From positions 62,001-126,000 of the forward strand of contig CANMAQ010000003.1 in the NCBI GenBank assembly GCA_947495775.1: DNA of 64,000 nucleotides, read 5' to 3'. The stretch comes from Jejuia algarum (lineage in GTDB: Bacteria; Bacteroidota; Bacteroidia; Flavobacteriales; Flavobacteriaceae). The position numbers and the translations under genes were made by a program. Positions 35,833-45,072 of this stretch are shown here, in pieces. The first letter of the stretch is position 1, and each line of letters opens with the position of its first letter. A model generated the notes under the pieces. That model was not told the origin of the DNA. It ran no database searches and saw nothing but the letters and a program-made list of their open reading frames with translations.

Positions 35833-36655
35833 GTGCACGATATTCTACAGGAGGGATGCCTATGTGTGACTTGAAAAATTTAGAAAAATGGCCGCCTTCT
35901 TTATATCCTAATTCATAAGCAATTTGTTCTGCCGAATTGTTTGAAAAAATTAAAAGTCTTTTGGCTTCTAATAATAGACGCTCATTTATGATACTTAAAG
36001 GTGTTGGATAGCCTGCTTTTTTAAAAATATTAGATAGGGTTTTAGGCGATTTGTGTAACAGTTGCGCGTAATCTGAAACCTTATGATAAACTTTATAGTG
36101 CTGTTCTATCATAATGTGAAATTTGCGTAGTAACTCTAATTGTCCATTAGGAAGCGCAATAATATTTCGCATTTCTTTTATAAGTCGTGAAGACGTAATG
36201 AGCAACCGTTTAAGCAACGCGCGTAACATTTCGCCTTGTACATGATCTACGGTTTCAAACTCTTCTTGAAAAAGTGTAAACATAGCTTCAAAACGTTTTA
36301 TATCGTTAGTTTTTAATGTGACGATAAGAGGTTGCGAAGACCCAAAAAATAAAATACCGTTACAGGATACCTCGTGGTCATGGTCGCGTATGCAATAAAA
36401 TTCTCTATTAAATACAATAGCTATAAGGCCAGAATCTATAGGAATGTCTAAGATGTTAAGAGGTGTGCAAAATAGGATTTCATGCTGGTTTAAATGCACT
36501 TGACAATCGTCGATGGTAAGCTTAACATCATGAGTTTTAGCCCATAAAATTTTATAATAACCCGCAGCCTTCAACAAGTGTTGTGCTGGGCCACAATTAA
36601 AGTTGGTTAAAATTATGGAGCTTTCGTCTATTTTATTATCAAAGGCTAATTTCAT
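35813..36655 (-). CDS. AraC family transcriptional regulator
   Basis: About 280 residues from the chosen Met (MKLAFDNKIDES); the frame continues 111 bases up but with an unlikely N-terminus. The N-terminal part is a cupin-like sensor region (HLNQHEILFCTPLNIL, GILFFGSSQP). The last ~95 residues carry two helix-turn-helix motifs (VSDYAQLLHKSPKTLSNIFKKAGY and SAEQIAYELGYKEGGHFSKFFK), then IGIPPVEYRAQ. It binds DNA as a regulator; it may control the convergent AhpD-like/cupredoxin pair, but that is only proximity. Confidence 0.9.
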   Translation of the reverse strand: MKLAFDNKIDESSIILTNFNCGPAQHLLKAAGYYKILWAKTHDVKLTIDDCQVHLNQHEILFCTPLNILDIPIDSGLIAIVFNREFYCIRDHDHEVSCNGILFFGSSQPLIVTLKTNDIKRFEAMFTLFQEEFETVDHVQGEMLRALLKRLLITSSRLIKEMRNIIALPNGQLELLRKFHIMIEQHYKVYHKVSDYAQLLHKSPKTLSNIFKKAGYPTPLSIINERLLLEAKRLLIFSNNSAEQIAYELGYKEGGHFSKFFKSHIGIPPVEYRAQKNKPA

Positions 36656-37049
36656 AGTGTAAATAAAAGCATATTTTTTAGAAATTGAGACTAATATATA
36701 AACTGTTATACCTAAACTTTTAACTTTAAGATTACGATAGCTTATGCTGTTAGATTTTAACCTCAAAGCTGTTTGAAAAAGCGTTTATAAAAGGTGTTTT
36801 ACAATGTAAATCGTCTGTAAAAAGCTAATAAGTTCAGGTCGTTATAGCCATAGGAAAATGCGATAGGATAGAAGGACTAAAGCTAATTTATAAAGGATCA
36901 ATTATAGAGTCCTGTAGCAGCAGGCTAAATCGATTAGTTCTTTTAAATATAGAATCATTTATGAAATACGGTGTAGAATCGTTACGTGAATGTAAAAAAT
37001 AGGAATATAAAAAAGGTTTTAAAATTTAGATTTTAAAGCCAAGTAATTG
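36656..37049. other. Gap between the AraC gene and rnpB
   Basis: About 390 bases that hold the AraC upstream region and the run-up to the rnpB promoter. No open frame or other motif stands out. Confidence 0.5.
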
Positions 37050-37057
37050 TAGTTTTG
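37050..37057 (+). promoter_or_regulatory. -7 box TAGTTTTG for rnpB
   Basis: Matches TAnnTTTG, five bases before the predicted 5' end of RNase P RNA at 37062. Confidence 0.6.
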
Positions 37058-37061
37058 CAGT

Positions 37062-37361
37062 GTAAATCGCCTTATCGCTACGCCATTGGCGTAGAGGAAA
37101 GTCCGAACACCGTAGTGCAATATAGTGGTTAACTGCCACCGGCCGAAAGGTTAGGAAAAGTGCAACAGAAAGGATGTACAGGTTATGCTGTAGTGAAATC
37201 AGGTAAACTCTATATGGTGCAATGTCATGTATACCAACGTTTGAAAGCGGCACGTTTGATTGTTGGAGGGTAGGCAGCTAAAGTGTATTGGTAACAATGC
37301 ATTGAGATAAATGATAAGGGTTGTATTTCGGTACAATACAGAATTCGGCTTATAGATTTAC
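37062..37361 (+). ncRNA. rnpB: RNase P RNA
   Basis: The conserved region GAGGAAAGTCCGAACACC begins at 37094 and the distal partner ACAGAATTCGGCTTATAG at 37338, both universal in bacterial type A RNase P RNA. The ends pair through GTAAATC (37062-37068) and GATTTAC (37355-37361), which form helix P1 and set the limits. About 300 nt. It trims the 5' leader of tRNA precursors. An intrinsic terminator follows 10 bases later. Confidence 0.96.
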
Positions 37362-37371
37362 ATACATATAT

Positions 37372-37403
37372 CCCTTTTTAGAGCACTCTAAAAAGGGTTT
37401 TTT
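37372..37403 (+). terminator. Terminator of rnpB
   Basis: Inverted repeat 37372-37383 with 37386-37397 and a following run of six T, 10 bases after the RNA end. It may also serve the convergent rsmD. Confidence 0.85.
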
Positions 37404-37441
37404 GTTTTAAATCAAATGGTTGTTTGCTATAAAATCTAGAC

Positions 37442-37987
37442 CTATTGGTTTTCTTTTTCAAAAAAACTAAACGTATTGCCGCCATAGCTTTTAGAATAAC
37501 TAAAATGAGGGCATTCAGATAAATCGGTGTGTTTGGAATGCTCAACGATAAGGATACCGTCTTCTAAAACGATATCATTTTTAAAAACAAGCTCAGGAAT
37601 TTTAGAAAACTGTTCTACGGTAAAATCATAAGGCGGATCGGCAAATATAATATTAACTTTTAAGCCTGTCTGTTCTAAAAATTTATAAACATCACTTTTT
37701 ATGGTGTCTATAGGCATATCGAATTTAGAAGCTGTTTCTTCTATAAATTTAATACATCCAAAATTTTCATCCACACAGGTGATCTGTGTGCTGCCTCTAG
37801 AAGCAAATTCGTAGCTGATATTCCCCGTACCTGCAAAAAGGTCCAGTACACTAATATCATCAAAATAATACGTGTTATTTAAGATATTAAATAAAGACTC
37901 TTTAGCCATGTCTGTAGTTGGACGTACAGGTAACTTTTTAGGAGCAATTATTTTTCGACTTTTATATAATCCTGATATAATCCGCAT
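37442..37987 (-). CDS. rsmD: 16S rRNA (guanine966-N2)-methyltransferase
   Basis: A 181-residue Rossmann-fold methyltransferase. The N-terminal MRIISGLYKSRKI and RPTTDMAKESLFNIL match RsmD; the SAM site is VLDLFAGTGNISYEF and the catalytic motif FADPPYDF (DPPY). It methylates G966 of 16S rRNA. The start codon overlaps the stop of the DUF3822 gene by one base, so both are translated from one mRNA. Confidence 0.95.
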   Translation of the reverse strand: MRIISGLYKSRKIIAPKKLPVRPTTDMAKESLFNILNNTYYFDDISVLDLFAGTGNISYEFASRGSTQITCVDENFGCIKFIEETASKFDMPIDTIKSDVYKFLEQTGLKVNIIFADPPYDFTVEQFSKIPELVFKNDIVLEDGILIVEHSKHTDLSECPHFSYSKSYGGNTFSFFEKENQ

Positions 37988-38811
37988 TAAAAACTATTTA
38001 AAATGGTGAAATTAGATAATTTAAGAGTAGAGTCGTGGGGTACTGTATATGTATTCTGATGGGGATCTATAGTTACGTTTCGAACGTATGTATATAAAAT
38101 GTGATATAAAGCACTGTTGTCATCAATAGCACCTAAAAGGTGAAGTGTTACAGTTTCGGGATCTAGAAACAGTTGTTCTAAAGTAAACAGGACATAATAT
38201 ATAAAATCTTGCGCATCGCTGTACTCGAAAGTATTGTAAAATTGCAGTAGACCTTTAGTCACACTGATAATTTCAAAATGTTTATACCCTATATGTACAT
38301 AAAGGATGTCTGCATCAGACGGTGCTTTTTGCATTATAGTATCAATTATAAGCGTAGAATAGTGCTTAAATGTAAAAGCTCCAAACGCATCATAAATGTA
38401 ATTGTTAGCATTAACATAAGGGACGTAAACATTAGATGCATTAATGTGCTGTAAAGGGTCATAATTTAAATAATCTGATTGCAAAATTTTGCAATTAAAT
38501 TTTAAATAATCAGCCAAGTGGTCAGCATTAAATAAACTATTAGGGACTAGAGTCGATACGTTATTCTCATGAATAACAATTATAGAATCAAAATGGTTTT
38601 TCAAATAATCTCTAACCTCAAAGTAATGCATTAAGCGTTCTAAGGCTTCAAACGGGTTTTGCTTTTTTTCAAACGGGACCTGTTCTAATGCTAAAACACG
38701 ATTCGTTTTCGTATTTAAAACACAAAAAGAAAGTCCATTCAAACCAAATTGAATGGACAGCTTTTTATGGTAAGTGTTTTCCTTACGTGTATTGTTAGTC
38801 GTTTGTGTCAT
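37987..38811 (-). CDS. DUF3822 family protein
   Basis: A 274-residue soluble protein with alternating strands and helices like an actin/hexokinase-type ATPase fold (LSIQFGLNGLSFCVLN near the N-terminus; DILYVHIGYKHFEIISV in the middle; TVTLHLLGAIDDNSALYHIL near the end). These Bacteroidota proteins sit next to rsmD in many genomes; their function is unknown. Overlaps rsmD by one base and the upstream membrane-protein gene by 17. Confidence 0.8.
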   Translation of the reverse strand: MTQTTNNTRKENTYHKKLSIQFGLNGLSFCVLNTKTNRVLALEQVPFEKKQNPFEALERLMHYFEVRDYLKNHFDSIIVIHENNVSTLVPNSLFNADHLADYLKFNCKILQSDYLNYDPLQHINASNVYVPYVNANNYIYDAFGAFTFKHYSTLIIDTIMQKAPSDADILYVHIGYKHFEIISVTKGLLQFYNTFEYSDAQDFIYYVLFTLEQLFLDPETVTLHLLGAIDDNSALYHILYTYVRNVTIDPHQNTYTVPHDSTLKLSNFTILNSF

Positions 38812-39535
38812 AAATTTTTGGCCAGTTTCCTACTACGCTTGCCTCTTCCATACTTCCTACTTTAACCACTTCACCTTGAACACCAACGATAGAAGAAATA
38901 ATTTGTTTCTCTTCAAAAACCAAATTCTTATCTTGATCAAAAAGTACAACGTCCTTATCTACAGAAGCTTCAAAAACAGGGATTTGTACGCTATTTTGAT
39001 TTACAAAGCCTTCTTTCATCTCAAATTTGGCACCGTCTTTCCCAGCAGGAACGTTCATCATCGTTTTATAACGGTCAGAATTTTTAAATAACGAATCTTT
39101 AACAGGAGCATAACCTAAAGTATCTATAACAATACTATCTTTATGAGTGTCAACTCCAAAACGCTTTGTGGCTTCTGCATCAAATACACTCGTATCTCTA
39201 CGTTCAATTAACGTAAATTGTCCCGTTTCTATAAAATTAACTAATTGGTCAAAATTGCTAGCAAATCTTCCAGTAACTGTTCTGTGCGCAGTTTGAGAAG
39301 TTCTAATATCTTTAAGGTTCCTAATAACCTTAGCATAGCGTTCTCTCTTTACTTTGTTGAATTTTATTGGGCTGTATACAGACATAAATGTTGTATACCC
39401 TAAAAAAGCAATTAAACCCCATAAAGCAATTACTAAGACGGGTTTGAATTTTGCAGGTATAAATTTATCAATGAGTTTTACTAATAAAATTGTAAAAAGA
39501 ATGACACCAACTACAACTAGAATTCCTGTTAACAT
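38795..39535 (-). CDS. Membrane protein of unknown function
   Basis: About 246 residues from the chosen Met (MLTGILVVVGVILF). Two N-terminal membrane helices are followed by a basic stretch (KFNKVKRERYAKVIRNLKDIRTSQ) and a long soluble domain. The helix-plus-loop TAHRTVTGRFASNFDQLVNFIETGQ is pilin-like in flavour, but no family is certain. I chose this start because TAGATTTG, a -7 box, lies upstream at 39575-39582, within the longer open frame. Confidence 0.7.
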   Translation of the reverse strand: MLTGILVVVGVILFTILLVKLIDKFIPAKFKPVLVIALWGLIAFLGYTTFMSVYSPIKFNKVKRERYAKVIRNLKDIRTSQTAHRTVTGRFASNFDQLVNFIETGQFTLIERRDTSVFDAEATKRFGVDTHKDSIVIDTLGYAPVKDSLFKNSDRYKTMMNVPAGKDGAKFEMKEGFVNQNSVQIPVFEASVDKDVVLFDQDKNLVFEEKQIISSIVGVQGEVVKVGSMEEASVVGNWPKIYDTND

Positions 39536-39574
39536 ACGTTTTTTATTTGTTATAAGTTTATTATAGGTCTTTCG

Positions 39575-39582
39575 CAAATCTA
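39575..39582 (-). promoter_or_regulatory. -7 box TAGATTTG for the DUF3822/rsmD operon
   Basis: Matches TAnnTTTG on the minus strand, 39 bases before the chosen ATG of the first gene. Confidence 0.5.
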
Positions 39583-39628
39583 CAATTTTTTTTTAATCGT
39601 AAAAACCTATCTTAATAAAAATCATTTC

Positions 39629-39636
39629 TATCTTTG
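39629..39636 (+). promoter_or_regulatory. -7 box TATCTTTG for the helicase gene
   Basis: Matches TAnnTTTG, 29 bases before the helicase start; divergent from the box at 39575. Confidence 0.5.
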
Positions 39637-39665
39637 AATAAATAATAATCCCTTAGCCCTTATTA

Positions 39666-41090
39666 ATGACTTCAGCTGAATTTTATTCGCTTATAAAACA
39701 ACAATTTCCATTTCAGCCCACACTTAAACAAGATGTTGTTTTACAACAACTTTCAAACTTTATTTTTTCTAATAATCCAGAGGAACTATATCTTTTAAAA
39801 GGCTATGCAGGTACGGGTAAAACGACTATTGTAAGTACTGTTGTTAATAATTTATGGAAAGCTAAAAAAAGTGCTGTATTGCTTGCGCCAACAGGGCGTG
39901 CAGCTAAAGTAATTGCTAATTATTCTAAAAAAGAAGCGTTTACGATTCATAGAAAAATTTATTTTCCTAAAAAAAATGGCAGCGGAGGTGTGCAGTTTGT
40001 ATTGCAACCTAATAAACATAAAAACACAGTATTTATTGTAGATGAAGCTTCCATGATTCCTGATACTCCAGGAGATTCTAAGTTGTTTGAAAATGGGTCT
40101 TTATTAGATGATTTAATGCAATATGTGTATTCTGGACATAAGTGTAAATTGTTATTAATAGGGGATACGGCACAGTTACCACCCGTAAAATTGGATATAA
40201 GTCCCGCTTTAGACGCTACAAAATTAGAATTGAATTACAATAAGGACGTTTTAAAAGCAGAATTAGATGAAGTAGTACGACAAGGACAAGATTCTGGCAT
40301 CTTGGCCAATGCTACGTTATTACGGGAGACTTTAGCAAGTCAGTTTTTTGAAAGTTTTAAGTTTGAAGTATCGCATTTTAAAGATATTGTAAGACTTGTA
40401 GACGGTTACGAAATTATGGATGCTATTAATAGCGCCTATGATAATTTAGGAAATGAGGATACCGCCATAATTGTACGAAGTAATAAACGGGCAAATTTGT
40501 ACAATCAACAAATACGAAGTCGCATTTTGTTTAATGAAAATGAGCTTACGGCAGGAGATTACTTAATGGTTGTAAAGAATAATTATTTTTGGATTAAACC
40601 TAATACAGAAGCGGGCTTTATTGCTAATGGTGATATTATTGAAATTCTTGAAATCTTTAAAATAGAAGAATTATATGGTTTTCGTTTTGCTGAAGTAAAA
40701 ATAAGAATGGTAGACTACCCTAAGATGCAACCTTTTGAAACCGTATTGCTGTTAGATACCATCGAGGCCGAAACCCCTTCGTTATCTTATGATGATGCCA
40801 ATAGACTGTATCAAGAAGTTATGAAGGATTTTGAAAACGAAACCAGTAAATACAAAAAGTTTTTGAAAGTAAAAGGGAGCAAACATTTTAATGCGTTACA
40901 GGTTAAATTCTCGTATGCCATAACATGTCATAAATCGCAAGGTGGGCAGTGGAACACTGTGTTTGTAGAACAGCCTTATTTACCAAACGGCATAGATGTA
41001 GATTATTTAAGATGGTTGTATACTGCGATAACGAGAGCAAAAGAGACCCTGTATTTAATTGGGTTTAAAGACGATTTTTTTGAAGAGTAG
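39666..41090 (+). CDS. RecD-like superfamily 1 DNA helicase
   Basis: A 474-residue helicase. Motif I GYAGTGKTTI is near residue 47, motif Ia (LLAPTGRAAKVI), motif II VDEASMIP, motif III GDTAQLPPV, and motif V/VI in the C-terminal UvrD-like part (YAITCHKSQGGQW, YTAITRAKETLYL). It is much shorter than RecD of RecBCD and resembles RecD2/Dda-type 5'-3' helicases. No recB or recC is nearby. A function in repair or fork restart is plausible from the family. Confidence 0.88.
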   Translation: MTSAEFYSLIKQQFPFQPTLKQDVVLQQLSNFIFSNNPEELYLLKGYAGTGKTTIVSTVVNNLWKAKKSAVLLAPTGRAAKVIANYSKKEAFTIHRKIYFPKKNGSGGVQFVLQPNKHKNTVFIVDEASMIPDTPGDSKLFENGSLLDDLMQYVYSGHKCKLLLIGDTAQLPPVKLDISPALDATKLELNYNKDVLKAELDEVVRQGQDSGILANATLLRETLASQFFESFKFEVSHFKDIVRLVDGYEIMDAINSAYDNLGNEDTAIIVRSNKRANLYNQQIRSRILFNENELTAGDYLMVVKNNYFWIKPNTEAGFIANGDIIEILEIFKIEELYGFRFAEVKIRMVDYPKMQPFETVLLLDTIEAETPSLSYDDANRLYQEVMKDFENETSKYKKFLKVKGSKHFNALQVKFSYAITCHKSQGGQWNTVFVEQPYLPNGIDVDYLRWLYTAITRAKETLYLIGFKDDFFEE

Positions 41091-41142
41091 CGCCCGTTAA
41101 CCGTAAACTGTAAAGGATTACTTTCTATTCTAATTATTTTGC

Positions 41143-41150
41143 TACTTTTG
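41143..41150 (+). promoter_or_regulatory. -7 box TACTTTTG for kdsB
   Basis: Matches TAnnTTTG, 21 bases before the kdsB start. Confidence 0.5.
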
Positions 41151-41171
41151 ACTTTAAATTAAAGCCACACT

Positions 41172-41900
41172 ATGAAAATAATAGCAATGATTCCTGCACG
41201 TTACGATGCATCTCGATTTCCAGGGAAATTAATGAAGGATTTAGGAGGGAAAACAGTAATACGACGCACGTACGATGCTACCGTGGCTACGCATTTATTT
41301 GATGATGTTATTGTGGTTACCGACAGTCCTATCATTTACAAAGAGATTGCAGATGTTGGTGGAAAGGTAATGATGAGTAAAAAAACTCATGACTGTGGAA
41401 GTGATAGGATCGCAGAAGCTGTTAAAGATTTAGATATCGATGTTGTTATTAATGTGCAAGGTGATGAGCCTTTTGCAGACAAGGTTTCACTTTCTAAATT
41501 AATAGAGGTCTTTAAAGCCGATACGAAAAAGGAAGTTGACTTAGCATCTTTAATGGTTCAAATTACAGATGAAAAAGAGATTAATAATCCAAATACGGTA
41601 AAGGTTATTGTAGATCAGAATAATTTTGCGCTTTACTTTTCCAGAAGCCCTATTCCATATCCTAGAGATACGCAAGCAGGTGTTATTTACCATAAACATA
41701 AAGGGGTTTATGCCTTTCGGAAACAGGCCATTTTAGATTTCTATACTTTACCCATGTTGCCTTTAGAAGCTTCAGAAAAAATAGAATGTATTCGATATTT
41801 AGAATACGGAAAGCGTATTAAAATGGTAGAAACAGATGTTGTGGGTGTTGAAATTGATACTCCAGAAGATTTAGAACGGGCAAAAGAATTATGGAAATAG
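41172..41900 (+). CDS. kdsB: 3-deoxy-manno-octulosonate cytidylyltransferase
   Basis: A 242-residue nucleotidyltransferase. It starts MKIIAMIPARYDASRFPGK, the CTP-binding signature of KdsB, followed by VVTDSP, KTHDCGSDRIAEA, and NVQGDEPF. It activates Kdo to CMP-Kdo for lipopolysaccharide. Variants of this family act on 8-amino-Kdo in organisms with KdnB, which matters because a KdnB-like gene follows. It overlaps the next gene, a HAD hydrolase, by 10 bases. Confidence 0.94.
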   Translation: MKIIAMIPARYDASRFPGKLMKDLGGKTVIRRTYDATVATHLFDDVIVVTDSPIIYKEIADVGGKVMMSKKTHDCGSDRIAEAVKDLDIDVVINVQGDEPFADKVSLSKLIEVFKADTKKEVDLASLMVQITDEKEINNPNTVKVIVDQNNFALYFSRSPIPYPRDTQAGVIYHKHKGVYAFRKQAILDFYTLPMLPLEASEKIECIRYLEYGKRIKMVETDVVGVEIDTPEDLERAKELWK

Positions 41901-42595
41901 ATTACAGTGCTATAAAAGTTATTGGTTTTGATGCCGATGATACACTTTGGGTTAATGAGACTTATTTTAGACAAGCAGAAGAAGAATTTGTAAAACTTCT
42001 CGCCGGCTTTGAGACTCCAAATAAAATAGACCAAGAACTTTTTAAAAAGGAAATTGGAAATTTACCATTGTATGGCTATGGTGTAAAGGCATTTACATTA
42101 TCTATGATAGAGTGTGCATTAGAACTTTCTAATTATACAATGTCTAATACGGTTGTAGAGCGTATATTAAATATAGGCAAAGATATGCTTAATGCTCCTG
42201 TAGAATTATTGGAAGGGGTTGAAGTTGTTTTAAAGCACTTATCGAAAAACTACAGACTTATTTTAGCCACAAAAGGCGATTTATTAGATCAAGAACGAAA
42301 ATTAGAAAAATCAGGATTGACTTCTTATTTTCATCATATTGAAGTTTTAAGTGATAAAAAAGAAGCTAATTATTCGAAACTTTTACAACACTTACAAATT
42401 GAGCCCTCTCAATTTTTAATGGTAGGGAATTCTTTAAAGTCGGATGTTTTACCTCTAATAGATATTAATGCAAAAGCGATTCATGTGCCGTTTCATACCA
42501 CTTGGGCACACGAACAAGTGACGGCACAAGATACCAAAGGGAAAACCTATAAAACCATAGCAGCTTTAGATGAACTTTTGGAGCTTCTACCTTAA
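41891..42595 (+). CDS. HAD superfamily hydrolase
   Basis: A 234-residue phosphatase-like protein. The HAD nucleophile motif I is GFDADDTLW near residue 13, motif II ILATKG, and motif III/IV MVGNSLKSDVLP. A helical cap lies between. The substrate is unknown; the 10-base overlap with kdsB suggests coupled translation, so a role in sugar-phosphate metabolism is likely but not shown. It is not the classical KdsC, which lacks a cap domain of this size. Confidence 0.85.
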   Translation: MEIDYSAIKVIGFDADDTLWVNETYFRQAEEEFVKLLAGFETPNKIDQELFKKEIGNLPLYGYGVKAFTLSMIECALELSNYTMSNTVVERILNIGKDMLNAPVELLEGVEVVLKHLSKNYRLILATKGDLLDQERKLEKSGLTSYFHHIEVLSDKKEANYSKLLQHLQIEPSQFLMVGNSLKSDVLPLIDINAKAIHVPFHTTWAHEQVTAQDTKGKTYKTIAALDELLELLP

Positions 42596-42675
42596 ACAAT
42601 ACACCTGTAGCTATTAAGCATCAAATGAATTCTCATATACTAGTTGTATTTGATACATGAAACGAAACAAAACCA

Positions 42676-43758
42676 ATGAGTTATAAAAACCTTTCCATGG
42701 TACCAAAAGTTATTTTTGGTAGAAGTAGCTTTGATCAATTGGGAGACCTATTAGAACCGCATCGTTTAAATAGTACAGCACCGTTCATTTTCTTGGTAGA
42801 TGCCGCTTTAAAAGCAGAATCACATATAACATCTAGAATTCCAATAGGGTATGAGGATAAAATACACTATGTCTCTGTAGACACGGCACTACAAGCAGTG
42901 GCAGTAGATGAATTGGTAGAAACACTTATTTTGACGTCTAAAGAGAAACCTTCAGGAATTATAGGCATTGGTGGAGGGACGTTATTAGATTTTACCAAAG
43001 CAGTGGCCATCATGCTCACCAATGAAGGGCATGCCGAAGATTATAGGGGTTGGGGACAAGTGAAGCATAAAGGGATTTACCACGTTGGCATCCCTACACT
43101 TTCAGGAACAGGAGCCGAAGTTTCAAATACACTAACATTAAAAGGGGCGCGCTTCAAATTTGAGATGCAGTCAGATCAGATTCATTTCGATCAAGTGCTA
43201 CTAGATTCTGAATTGACACGCACAGCTCCTAAAGACCAATGGTTTTATACAGGCATGCTTTGTTTTATTCGTGCTGTAGAAGCACTACAAAGTAATTTAC
43301 TCAATGCATTTAGTATGAGCTACGTCACAATGGCTTATAACAGTGTTTTAGATGTGTTTTTGAAAGGTACTCTTCCTAAAAAAGAGGAACAAGACAGGTT
43401 AATGATGGCGTCATGGCAGGGTGGTATTGGTCAGGTTTCTCATAAAGTAGGCATGGCTCAAGCATTAAGTAATGGCCTGGTTACAGTACTGGGACTCGAT
43501 TACAATATAAGTGTTTGCATTGCGTTTAATGCTTTGGAAACGTTTTACAGTGAGGGTGTGCAGCTGTTTAGAACGATGCTAAACCAACAGGGGATAGACC
43601 TACCCAAGGCGATTTGTTTAGATATAAGTGCAAAAGATGTAGAACTTATGGTTGCCGCTGCGTTGCGTTTAGAGTATTTATGGGAGAACACATTAGGGGC
43701 ACACTGGAAGAAAATAATAACACCAATAACACTTAAAGATTTATACCTAAACATGTAA
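42676..43758 (+). CDS. Iron-containing alcohol dehydrogenase family (KdnB-like) lacking the metal ligands
   Basis: A 360-residue protein of the family III alcohol dehydrogenase fold, similar to KdnB (Kdo 8-oxidase). The NAD-binding GIGGGTLLD (97-105) and PTLSGTGAE (140-148) are intact. The metal site is not: where the family has Asp-x3-His (TGMDxxxH) this has TGMLCFIR (Leu195, Arg199), and the two later His are replaced by Gln262 (GMAQALS) and the Tyr276/Asn277 region (GLDYNIS). Lies 80 bases after the HAD gene and one base before the acyltransferase. Likely a pseudo-enzyme or altered activity. Confidence 0.8.
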   Translation: MSYKNLSMVPKVIFGRSSFDQLGDLLEPHRLNSTAPFIFLVDAALKAESHITSRIPIGYEDKIHYVSVDTALQAVAVDELVETLILTSKEKPSGIIGIGGGTLLDFTKAVAIMLTNEGHAEDYRGWGQVKHKGIYHVGIPTLSGTGAEVSNTLTLKGARFKFEMQSDQIHFDQVLLDSELTRTAPKDQWFYTGMLCFIRAVEALQSNLLNAFSMSYVTMAYNSVLDVFLKGTLPKKEEQDRLMMASWQGGIGQVSHKVGMAQALSNGLVTVLGLDYNISVCIAFNALETFYSEGVQLFRTMLNQQGIDLPKAICLDISAKDVELMVAAALRLEYLWENTLGAHWKKIITPITLKDLYLNM

Positions 43759-43759
43759 T

Positions 43760-44308
43760 ATGCGTAAACGACTTGCCAAATGGATTTATTTTAATCTTTT
43801 AGGATGGAAATTACAAGGTGCTTACAGTACATTGCAAGACACACAAAAAGCCGTTATTATAGCTGTACCTCATACCAGTTGGCATGACTTTTATATTGGG
43901 GTGTTGGTGCGTGCTATTTTGGGGGTGAAAGTGAACTTTATAGGTAAGAAGGCGCTCTTTGTTTTTCCTTTTGGTTACTTATTTAAAGCATTAGGAGGTA
44001 CACCAATAGACAGGCAGCGTAATCATAACGTCGTAAAACATATCTCGGCGTTATTTTCTAAGCATACTACTTATAGATTGGCATTAGCACCAGAAGGAAC
44101 CCGAAAAAAGGTAAGCCAATGGCGTACGGGGTTCTATTATATTGCGCAAACTGCTAAAGTGCCTATTATCATGTTTGCTTTAGATTTTGAGCATAAAAAA
44201 ACTATTTTTTCTAAACCTTTTACCGTGACCAATGATATGGATGCTGATTTAAAAGTGCTGCATGCCTTTTTTAAAGGCATAAAAGGTAAAATACCACAAT
44301 ATTCTTAA
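43760..44308 (+). CDS. PlsC-like 1-acylglycerol-3-phosphate acyltransferase family protein
   Basis: A 182-residue acyltransferase of the PlsC family. The catalytic HTSWHD (HX4D) is near residue 37, GGTPIDRQR (motif II) near 76, and APEGTRKK (motif III) near 112. It should transfer an acyl chain to a lipid acceptor at the membrane. It is shorter than typical PlsC and lacks an N-terminal membrane helix. It begins one base after the KdnB-like gene, suggesting a lipid A or envelope-lipid link. Confidence 0.85.
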   Translation: MRKRLAKWIYFNLLGWKLQGAYSTLQDTQKAVIIAVPHTSWHDFYIGVLVRAILGVKVNFIGKKALFVFPFGYLFKALGGTPIDRQRNHNVVKHISALFSKHTTYRLALAPEGTRKKVSQWRTGFYYIAQTAKVPIIMFALDFEHKKTIFSKPFTVTNDMDADLKVLHAFFKGIKGKIPQYS

Positions 44309-44395
44309 AATTATGGCATGAAATTTGTTTACTATAAATTGGTTGATGAAACATAAAGTAAACAGTCTTGTCACTAAAAAGAAACATAAACCATT

Positions 44396-44432
44396 AAAAA
44401 AAGCTACCTCTTATTACAGATGTAGCTTTTTT
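44396..44432. terminator. Bidirectional intrinsic terminator
   Basis: Inverted repeat of AAAAAAGCTAC and GTAGCTTTTTT around a loop, between the convergent acyltransferase and barrel genes. Confidence 0.75.
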
Positions 44433-44454
44433 CATTGATAGCGGTTAATCATTT

Positions 44455-44937
44455 TTAGAATTGATATCTGATACCTAATGCAATATCAAAATCTAAATCA
44501 TTATTATTAAAATTTGAATTTCCAAAACCAATTTCTGGTCGAAAATCTAAAGATAGTATTAGAGGAATATCAAAATTATATTCAATACCAATATCGCCAG
44601 CAGCAAAGATAAATGTATCGGTTTCATTACCACCAGGGACGTCTATATCAAATGAACCTATACCGCCCCCAGCTCCAGCGTACCAATTAAAGTTACCATC
44701 TAAATGCCATACCCATTGGTATAGCCCTGTAAGTTTAAATCCACTAACATTGCTATTGCTTCTCCATCCTAAATCGACTTCCAAACGGTTAGTATCGGTT
44801 AAAGCACGTTGGTAAGAAATCTCGGCTCCAAATCCATCACTATCACCTAAACGTAGTCCTAAGGCGTTATCAGAGATGTCTTGTGCATTTAATGCTAATG
44901 CAGCTAAAGTAAATGCCAGTAAAAAAAAGTGTTTCAT
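44455..44937 (-). CDS. Small outer-membrane beta-barrel protein
   Basis: A 160-residue protein with a signal peptide to about 19 (LNAQ). The mature part is a small barrel with glycine-aromatic strands (LGLRLGDSDGFGAEISYQRAL, WYAGAGGGIGSF, IGIEYNFDIPLILSLDFRPEIGFG) and ends in RYQF, the usual terminal aromatic. Function unknown. No promoter matching the consensus is obvious in the 135-base gap to the next gene. Confidence 0.75.
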   Translation of the reverse strand: MKHFFLLAFTLAALALNAQDISDNALGLRLGDSDGFGAEISYQRALTDTNRLEVDLGWRSNSNVSGFKLTGLYQWVWHLDGNFNWYAGAGGGIGSFDIDVPGGNETDTFIFAAGDIGIEYNFDIPLILSLDFRPEIGFGNSNFNNNDLDFDIALGIRYQF

Positions 44938-45072
44938 AAGTTAAAAGTTTAATTCTTATTAAGAGATACGTATCATTTTAATAAAAAGATGATTGCGATA
45001 TTCCATTGTAATATTCAAAAATAACGTTAAAAATGTGTATATATTTACGCTATCACTATTTTTAGTAACGTT

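Noticed and set aside
41891..42595. Calling the HAD protein KdsC
   Set aside because: It has a helical cap and lacks the short tetrameric KdsC layout, so only a general HAD call is safe.
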